Positions 57,114 to 64,000 of a stretch of DNA of 64,000 bases are shown piece after piece. The notes below the pieces were generated by a model that was not told the DNA's origin, did not search any database, and was given only the letters and a program-made list of their open reading frames with translations. Numbering within the stretch: position 1 is the first letter of the stretch; each line of letters opens with the position of its first letter. A program made the position numbers and the translations under genes. Source of the stretch: Pseudopedobacter sp. (GTDB taxonomy: Bacteria > Bacteroidota > Bacteroidia > Sphingobacteriales > Sphingobacteriaceae); contig JACMOI010000052.1 of the NCBI GenBank assembly GCA_014378105.1, positions 1 through 64,000 on the forward strand, given 5' to 3'.

Positions 57114-58310
57114 ATGAATACTCAAAATAAATTGGTTATAAGTAAACCAAAGCAAGAAAAACTTTCTAAAAGCCAAGTTGAATTTAACACTTTAAATAAT
57201 CGCATACGTAAAACAAAGGAATTTATTGAACTTGATTTGGAATATTTTGAATCAATACTTAACACGTATCATAAAATGCTTTACCCAAAAAAACAAATTT
57301 TTGCCAAAGCACTATTTAACCTGTGTAAATCACTCGATTTAACAGCAAATAAACTACAACTAATATCTCAGTTTAAAAATTTGGGTTCAACCATTCATGA
57401 CGTTTTTGATATTGCTTTTGGTATTACTGAACCCAACGAAGAGGAAGAAAATTTATATAACCGCTACGCAGAAAAAACTTACAAAGATGAATTACTGATT
57501 CAAGTAACCATGGCTAAAAACATGTTTGCCGAAATGATGAAAGAATCTACGGGTGTTGATATCGATTTATCCGAAATAAATATGGAATCGGCTGAAGACA
57601 GGGCTAAGCTAAAAGAAGAACTTGATTCTAAAATAAAAGAGGCAAAGGTAAACAGGCCACAGTCGGCATCTGAGCTAAAGAAAGAGTTAAAGTTAAAGCA
57701 GGAAGAAGAAATTAAACTCAAAAGTATTAAGAGCATATACATTAGTTTGGTAAAGTTGCTTCATCCCGATACAGAAATTGATGCCATTAAAAAACTAGAG
57801 AAAACGGCCATTATGCAAAGGGTTACAAAAGCGTACCAGGATAAAGACATGAACACACTGCTGCAACTGGAATTAGACTGGTTAAGTTCTGAATCAAAAA
57901 ACCTGGGCACTTTGCCTGATAAGCAATTAAAGATGTACAACAAAGCTCTGGCTCAACAATTAAGGGAATTAGAAACATCCCGCAATACAGCACGTTTTAA
58001 TCCAAGGTTTCAAATGATTTCAGCGTATATTGAACTGCCCTTAAAGCAAGCAGAAAGTTCTATTTTTACAGAAACCCAGGCCTCCATAATTGATGAGAAA
58101 ATAATAAAAGACTTGACGATTGGTATTGAAATGGTGAAAAATAAAAAGGAATTTAGTAAGGCTTTAATAAATGTAAATGAGTTTGTATCTGACTTTAAAC
58201 ATGATGCTATGTTTGGCGATGATTATGATGATGATGATGAACTTGATGATTTTTTTAACAATGTATTTTATGAAAGTCCAAAAACTAAAGTGAAGAAAAA
58301 AAAGAAATAG
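57114..58310 (+). CDS. J-domain-like cytoplasmic protein with acidic C-terminus
   Basis: IKSIYISLVKLLHPDTEIDAIKKLEKTAIMQRVTKAYQDKDMNTLLQLE (HPD); FGDDYDDDDELDDFFNN. Confidence 0.65.
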   Translation: MNTQNKLVISKPKQEKLSKSQVEFNTLNNRIRKTKEFIELDLEYFESILNTYHKMLYPKKQIFAKALFNLCKSLDLTANKLQLISQFKNLGSTIHDVFDIAFGITEPNEEEENLYNRYAEKTYKDELLIQVTMAKNMFAEMMKESTGVDIDLSEINMESAEDRAKLKEELDSKIKEAKVNRPQSASELKKELKLKQEEEIKLKSIKSIYISLVKLLHPDTEIDAIKKLEKTAIMQRVTKAYQDKDMNTLLQLELDWLSSESKNLGTLPDKQLKMYNKALAQQLRELETSRNTARFNPRFQMISAYIELPLKQAESSIFTETQASIIDEKIIKDLTIGIEMVKNKKEFSKALINVNEFVSDFKHDAMFGDDYDDDDELDDFFNNVFYESPKTKVKKKKK

Positions 58311-58385
58311 TAAAATGTTAAATTGCCTGCCAACCCTCATTGTCGCACTTGCTAATTGCATACGACTTTACTTAACTTTTTGATG

Positions 58386-58426
58386 AAAAAAAAACTCCGG
58401 TAGCATAAAGCACCGGAGTTTTTTTA
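58386..58426. terminator. Shared terminator between convergent J-like gene and gyrA
   Basis: AAAACTCCGGT-agcataaagc-ACCGGAGTTTT with A/T tracts. Confidence 0.85.
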
Positions 58427-58446
58427 TTTACCCAATTCATCAGAAA

Positions 58447-61083
58447 TTATTCAACAGGAGGTGTTCCTTCATCATCATCTTCCGCTGTTATATCATCTTC
58501 CTCTTCCAGTTCCTCTTCTGTAATCTCAGGGCTTATTTCTTCAATTTCCTGGTCAGTACCGGCTATTACTTCAAAGCCTTCTACTATTTCTCCGTCATCA
58601 ACCCCTGAAGTATCTGAAGCGCCCTCACCTTCTTCGTCTTCACCAGGGATATATGCAATTTTGGCAACGCTGGCAATTTCATCTTTCCCTCCAATATTTA
58701 TTAATCGCACACCTTGTGTTACCCTGCCTAAAACTCTTAATGAACGCATGCTTAAACGAATGGTTATGCCGCTCTTGTTAATAATCATAATATCATTGGT
58801 ATCATCAACATCTTTAATAGAAACGAGTTTTCCGGTTTTATCAGTAACATTCATGGCCATAACGCCTTTTCCGCCACGTTTAGTAATGCGGTATGCTTCA
58901 ACCTCGGTGCGTTTGCCTAAACCATTTTCGCTTACCACCAATACGTTAGTTACTTTTGGGTCTTCAATAGAAACCATTCCAATCACTTCGTCGCCATCAG
59001 CCAAACGTATGGCGCGCACGCCGGTAGCACTGCGGCCCATTGGTCTTACGCCGCTTTCGTTAAACCGTATGGCTTTACCATCACGGCTTGCTATAATAAT
59101 TTCACAGGTGCCGTTAGTTAAGCGGGCCTCTACCAGGGTATCACCTTCACGCACATTCATGGAGTTAATACCATTAGCTCTTGGGCGGCTATATGCCTCC
59201 AGTGTAGTCTTTTTAATGGTACCTTTTTGTGTAACCATAATAACATTATTGGTATGCAGATAATCAGGATCACTTAAAGATTTAACGCATAAAAATGCTT
59301 TTACTTTATCTTCAACCGGAATATTAATTAAGTTTTGTATTGCACGACCTTTGCTGGTTTTTTCACCTTCAGGTATTTCAAATACACGTAACCAGAAACA
59401 TCTGCCCTGCTCGGTAAATAACAAGAGGTAATTGTGGTTGGTTGCCATAAAAATATGTTCCACAAAATCCTCCTGGCGTTTGGCTACACCTCTACTGCCT
59501 CGACCACCGCGGGCCTGTGTTCGGTATTCATTAAGGGAAGTACGTTTCATATAACCCAGATGCGAAATAGTGATCACTACATCTTCATCAGGAATCAGAT
59601 CCTCCATACTCATTTCATTACCTACCATTTCAATACGGCTCCTGCGTTCATCGCCATATTTTTCTTTTATTTCGGCAAGTTCATCTTTAATAATATTCAT
59701 CCGGATATCTACATTGCCAAGAATCTCTTTTAGGCGACCAATCAGCTCCATAATCTGAGCATACTCTTCTTTAATTTTGTCGCGTTCAAGCCCAGTTAAA
59801 CGTTGTAAACGCATATCAAGAATGGCTTTCGACTGGATTTCCGATAAATTCCAGGTACTCATTAAACCTGTTCTTGCTTCTTCAGGTGTACGCGATTTGC
59901 GGATCAAACTAATCACTTCATCCAAATGATCCAATGCAATCAGTAAGCCTTCTAAAATATGTGCACGTTTCATTGCCTCATCCAGTTCATACTCTGTTCT
60001 GCGAACAACAACCACATGGCGGTGTTCAACAAAATGAACTATAAGGTCTTTTAGGTTTAACATTTGGGGCCGGCCTTTTACAAGTGCCACGTTGTTTACA
60101 CTAAAAGAAGTTTGCAATTGTGTGTACTTAAATAGTTTATTTAAAACCACATTAGGCACACAATCTCTTTTAAGATCAAAAACAATGCGCAAACCATCGC
60201 GGTCACTTTCATCACGCACATCGCTTATGCCTTCAATAACTTTTTCGTTAATTAAATCAGCGGCCTGTTTAATTAAAGTGGCTTTATTAACCTGGTATGG
60301 AATTTCGTTTATTACAATTTGGTCTTTACCGGTTTTAGATACTTCAAATACTGCTTTAGCGCGCATTACAATTCTACCACGGCCAGTTTCAAAAGCATTA
60401 ACAACACCTTCGTAGCCATATATAATTCCGCCTGTTGGAAAATCCGGGGCCTTTATAAATTTCATCAGCTCGGCAATGGTAATATCTTTGTTATCTATAT
60501 AAGCAATAATACCATTTATACATTCGGTTAAATTATGCGGGGCCATATTGGTAGCCATACCCACAGCAATACCAGATGCACCATTCATTAACAGGTTAGG
60601 TACTTTTGAAGGTAATACCGTTGGCTCTCGCAAACTATCGTCAAAATTAGGCCTGAAATCAACCGTATTCTTATCAATATCTGTTAGTAATTCTTCGGCC
60701 ATTTTGCGCAAACGGGCTTCAGTATAACGCATTGCTGCGGGGTTATCACCATCAACTGAACCAAAGTTACCTTGCCCGTCTACAAGCATGTAACGCATGT
60801 TCCATTCCTGGGCCATCCTTACCATTGCATCGTAAACAGATGAATCGCCATGCGGATGATACTTGCCCATTACCTCGCCCACAATACGTGCCGATTTTTT
60901 AAAGGGCCGGTTTGAACCAACGCCAAGCTCTGTCATACCAAACAAAACCCTGCGGTGAACCGGTTTTAATCCGTCTCTTACATCTGGTAATGCACGGCTC
61001 ACAATAACCGACATCGAATAATCAATGTAAGCGGTCTTCATCTCATCTTCAATGTTGATTTGAATAATTCTGTCTTCTGCCAT
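58447..61083 (-). CDS. gyrA: DNA gyrase subunit A
   Basis: 878 aa; [47 protein letters not shown]; GyrA box-like RGGRGSRG; acidic tail. Confidence 0.98.
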   Translation of the reverse strand: MAEDRIIQINIEDEMKTAYIDYSMSVIVSRALPDVRDGLKPVHRRVLFGMTELGVGSNRPFKKSARIVGEVMGKYHPHGDSSVYDAMVRMAQEWNMRYMLVDGQGNFGSVDGDNPAAMRYTEARLRKMAEELLTDIDKNTVDFRPNFDDSLREPTVLPSKVPNLLMNGASGIAVGMATNMAPHNLTECINGIIAYIDNKDITIAELMKFIKAPDFPTGGIIYGYEGVVNAFETGRGRIVMRAKAVFEVSKTGKDQIVINEIPYQVNKATLIKQAADLINEKVIEGISDVRDESDRDGLRIVFDLKRDCVPNVVLNKLFKYTQLQTSFSVNNVALVKGRPQMLNLKDLIVHFVEHRHVVVVRRTEYELDEAMKRAHILEGLLIALDHLDEVISLIRKSRTPEEARTGLMSTWNLSEIQSKAILDMRLQRLTGLERDKIKEEYAQIMELIGRLKEILGNVDIRMNIIKDELAEIKEKYGDERRSRIEMVGNEMSMEDLIPDEDVVITISHLGYMKRTSLNEYRTQARGGRGSRGVAKRQEDFVEHIFMATNHNYLLLFTEQGRCFWLRVFEIPEGEKTSKGRAIQNLINIPVEDKVKAFLCVKSLSDPDYLHTNNVIMVTQKGTIKKTTLEAYSRPRANGINSMNVREGDTLVEARLTNGTCEIIIASRDGKAIRFNESGVRPMGRSATGVRAIRLADGDEVIGMVSIEDPKVTNVLVVSENGLGKRTEVEAYRITKRGGKGVMAMNVTDKTGKLVSIKDVDDTNDIMIINKSGITIRLSMRSLRVLGRVTQGVRLINIGGKDEIASVAKIAYIPGEDEEGEGASDTSGVDDGEIVEGFEVIAGTDQEIEEISPEITEEELEEEDDITAEDDDEGTPPVE

Positions 61084-61254
61084 ATTTAATTTTTTTGTTA
61101 CTGTTTCATAAACAAAAACATGTTTTGTTTACAATACTTTAAAATCATTGCAAAATAAAGATTTCCTGGCATTTCTCCTGTATAAATTCCCACAAAAATC
61201 AGGCACTTTGTGGAAAAGAAATCTCTTAAAATTTTCACATATCTTTGAAACTTT

Positions 61255-63615
61255 ATGAAGAAATTGTATTTAATTTTAACACTTGCATTTGTGTTTATTT
61301 TCACCAACACGCAAATACACGCCGAACGTATTGATTCTATTGATATATTACATTATGAGATTACTGCAACCATTCGAAATTTAAGTGCTAAAACAATTAG
61401 CTGTTCTGTAAAACTAATTGCTGTTGCAAAATTCAATCAAACTACAAATATCACTCTCGATTTATTAAAACTTACAACTACTTCGGTTCAATCTAAATCG
61501 CAAACATTATTTTATACAGTTAGCGACTCAACAGTGCGCATTTTACTTGAAAAAAACTACCAGGCCGGAGACACTATTCTTTTAACCATTACTTACCAAG
61601 GGACACCTGTTTTGGATGGAAGTTGGGGAGGTTTTTATTTTAATGGCACTTATGCATTTAACATGGGTGTTGGCTTTACTCACGATCCGCATACTTTTGG
61701 CAGATGTTGGTTTCCGTGCATTGATAACTTTACCGACAGGGCAACTTATACTTTTCACATTACAACCGATAGTGGATTTATGGCTGTATGCAATGGATTG
61801 CAAAAACCCAAAACAATAAATGCAGATGGTAGTATAACCTGGCATTGGCTCTTATCTGAAACCATTCCAACTTATCTGGCAAGTGTAGCGGTTGGTAAAT
61901 ATGTTTTGATCCAATATGATTTTTATGGTAAGCAAAGTACTTATCCGGTTATTTTAGCAGCCGAAGCAAAAGATACGGCTAACTTAAGGGCTTCTTTTAT
62001 AAAGTTAACAAATGCTCTTCAATGTTTTGAAGAAAGATTTGGTCCTTACCTTTTTGATCGGGTTGGCTATGTAGCTGTTCCATTTAACAGCGGAGCTATG
62101 GAACATGCCGGAAATATTGCCTACCCAATTAGTGCCGTAGACGGGAGCAGCAATAGTGAAACTTTATTTGCGCATGAGCTTTCTCATCATTGGTGGGGCA
62201 ACCAGGCTACCTGTAGCACAGCCGGAGATATGTGGCTTAATGAGGGCTGGGCAAGTTTTTGTGAAGCCCTGTTTCTTGAATGTGTTTATGGTAAAGAGGC
62301 ATACAATAATGATATTAATACAAAGCTTTTTACCGTTTTGCGCTGGGCACATGTGCATGATAAAGGATATAGGGCACTAGCAGATGCTCCCACTCAATAT
62401 ACTTACGGTACCCATGTTTATAAAAAAGGAGCTTTAATAGTTCATACTTTAAGAACGGTTATGGGCGACAGTAGTTTCTTTGATGCGTGCAAGAGCTACC
62501 TTTATAAAAACCGTTTTAAAGATGTTAATTCTTTAAACATTCGTGATGAGTTTCAAAAATTTACCACTTATGATCTCACTCATTTTTTTGATAGTTGGAT
62601 CTTTGATAAAGGTCATGCAGATCTGCAATTAACTTCGGTTAATACCGTTGATGAAAACAAAACTATATTAAATTTTAATCAGATGTCGAGGTGGAAAAGC
62701 CTTTTACCAAAGACTTTTCCAATGCCTGTAAACTATCATTTGGCTAATGGAAATGTGATAAATAAAATTGTAAATTTAAACGCTGTTAACGGTTGTGAGT
62801 TTTCTGCTGAAGTAAATACGGCAGATGTTAAGCAGGCAGCATTTATAACTATAAATGAAGAAAATTTATTGATGCCGGGAAAAACGATTGAAAAGCAAAT
62901 AATAAAAACAACAGGAACAAAAAATTTTAATAATGTCTTATTATCCATTACAACTCAACAAGTGTCAGACTCTGCTTTAATTTATGTTGAACACCATTTT
63001 GCAGCACCTTTTCAAACGGATGCGTTATCACTTAAAAACATCAGGGTTTCAAATGAAAGGTACTGGCATGTAGATGGATTATGGCCAACCTCTTTTAAGG
63101 CAACTGCTTTTTTTAATTACGACGGCTCTACTCCTTCCGGTAACAGCGGTTACCTGGATAATGAACTGATAACTGTTACAGAAGATAGCCTGGTATTATT
63201 ATACAGAGTAAATAATTCAGGTTCATTTAAGGTTCATACCGATAACACCAAACAATCCGGTGGCAGCAAAACGGATAAGCTCGGGCGCTTTTGGGTAAAT
63301 AATCTGCAAAAGGGCGATTATGCTTTTGGTATCTATGATAAATCAGCCTCACTTGGTTCTACTGAAAAAGAAGTAAGAAGTTTTAAAATTTATCCTAACC
63401 CGGGAGATGGGTTGGTACATGTTAATTTATTGTTTGAACACAAAGCAGGCACACTTGAAGTGACAGACATGAACGGACAATTAATTTTTACAGATATGTT
63501 AAGTGTATCTATAAATGAGCTTATAATTAAAACAGCATCATGGAAAGCGGGCTCCTATGTTATTACATTTAAAGATGAAGCAGGAAAAGTTAGTACCGTT
63601 TTTATTGTAAACTAA
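61255..63615 (+). CDS. M1 family metallopeptidase with T9SS sorting domain
   Basis: GAMEHAGNIAYP, LFAHELSHHWWGNQATCSTAGDMWLNEGWASF; C-terminus SFKIYPNPGDGLVHV...YVITFKDEAGKVSTVFIVN. Confidence 0.93.
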   Translation: MKKLYLILTLAFVFIFTNTQIHAERIDSIDILHYEITATIRNLSAKTISCSVKLIAVAKFNQTTNITLDLLKLTTTSVQSKSQTLFYTVSDSTVRILLEKNYQAGDTILLTITYQGTPVLDGSWGGFYFNGTYAFNMGVGFTHDPHTFGRCWFPCIDNFTDRATYTFHITTDSGFMAVCNGLQKPKTINADGSITWHWLLSETIPTYLASVAVGKYVLIQYDFYGKQSTYPVILAAEAKDTANLRASFIKLTNALQCFEERFGPYLFDRVGYVAVPFNSGAMEHAGNIAYPISAVDGSSNSETLFAHELSHHWWGNQATCSTAGDMWLNEGWASFCEALFLECVYGKEAYNNDINTKLFTVLRWAHVHDKGYRALADAPTQYTYGTHVYKKGALIVHTLRTVMGDSSFFDACKSYLYKNRFKDVNSLNIRDEFQKFTTYDLTHFFDSWIFDKGHADLQLTSVNTVDENKTILNFNQMSRWKSLLPKTFPMPVNYHLANGNVINKIVNLNAVNGCEFSAEVNTADVKQAAFITINEENLLMPGKTIEKQIIKTTGTKNFNNVLLSITTQQVSDSALIYVEHHFAAPFQTDALSLKNIRVSNERYWHVDGLWPTSFKATAFFNYDGSTPSGNSGYLDNELITVTEDSLVLLYRVNNSGSFKVHTDNTKQSGGSKTDKLGRFWVNNLQKGDYAFGIYDKSASLGSTEKEVRSFKIYPNPGDGLVHVNLLFEHKAGTLEVTDMNGQLIFTDMLSVSINELIIKTASWKAGSYVITFKDEAGKVSTVFIVN

Positions 63616-63616
63616 A

Positions 63617-64000
63617 ATGAGTAAAGCATCGGTACGTGCGGCACAGATAATAAAGGTGAGTGAGGGCAGCAGAAGTGTGCAAAGCGATCTGCTTGCTGTG
63701 GAAGAGCCATTAGAAATTCGCCTCGGATTTGGGCTGAACCAACAGCGTGAGCAAAAAAGTATTTCGGTAACCATGCGCACACCCGGCCATGATTTTGAAC
63801 TGGCATTGGGATTTTTATTTACTGAAGGTATTATAAAAGACAAGGCTGAAATTGTACAGATAAAATATTGCACAGATACCAATTCTTTAGAGAATAAATT
63901 TAATATTGTACGTGTAGAATTAAATGAAAATGCCAATATAGACTTTGTTAAATTACAACGAAATTTTTATACCACATCAAGTTGTGGTGTATGCGGAAAG
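63617..64000 (+). CDS. fdhD: Formate dehydrogenase accessory sulfurtransferase FdhD, partial
   Basis: From ATG 63617: MSKASVRAAQIIKVSEG...EEPLEIRLG...SVTMRTPGHDFELALGFLFTEGII...TTSSCGVCGK (SSCGxCGK catalytic Cys motif), open to window end. Confidence 0.95.
   Translation, partial: MSKASVRAAQIIKVSEGSRSVQSDLLAVEEPLEIRLGFGLNQQREQKSISVTMRTPGHDFELALGFLFTEGIIKDKAEIVQIKYCTDTNSLENKFNIVRVELNENANIDFVKLQRNFYTTSSCGVCGK

Noticed and set aside
58661-59263. 200-aa + strand ORF inside gyrA
   Set aside because: Long antisense open frame over a conserved gene; composition (Thr/Pro/Ser-rich) typical of a shadow ORF.
1-64000. tRNA/rRNA genes
   Set aside because: No cloverleaf-like or rRNA-like segment recognised by eye; a tRNAscan/Infernal run would be needed to be sure.
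47062-64000. Right part as an integrative mobile element
   Set aside because: No integrase, transposase or relaxase, no direct repeats noticed, and it contains the core gene gyrA; a chimera or ordinary chromosome is more likely than an ICE.

Overview
64 kb of AT-rich Bacteroidota chromosome. I count about 50 protein-coding genes, with partial genes at both ends (glyA at the left, fdhD at the right). I recognised no rRNA, tRNA, CRISPR array, transposase or prophage. From 1 to about 46.8 kb the content looks Sphingobacteriaceae/Pedobacter-like: scpA, recG, an OmpA-family porin, a small LPS/O-antigen-type cluster (13-18.6 kb), rimP-nusA-infB, pepT, rarA, panC-panD, glgA-like, DUF4270, glmS, oxyR, and a ligase-associated exonuclease/DNA ligase/Lhr-like helicase trio. 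From about 47 kb to the end the style changes: CCGG is visibly denser, three proteins carry probable T9SS sorting domains, and the intergenic palindromic repeats seen on the left are absent. Genes here include a TPR protein, a cold-shock protein, GNATs, a desaturase, a CWC protein, gyrA and an M1 peptidase. I found no convincing new multi-gene system. The observations most worth a second look are: (i) an in-frame 7-bp-periodic repeat insertion just before the SAT motif of the Lhr-like helicase; (ii) a REP-like intergenic palindrome family confined to the left part; (iii) the composition/content switch near 46.4-47 kb, which could be horizontal transfer or an assembly chimera; (iv) a decayed GNAT pseudogene whose tail supplies the start region of a transglutaminase-like gene; and (v) a 47-aa membrane ORF missing from the ORF track, upstream of ridA.
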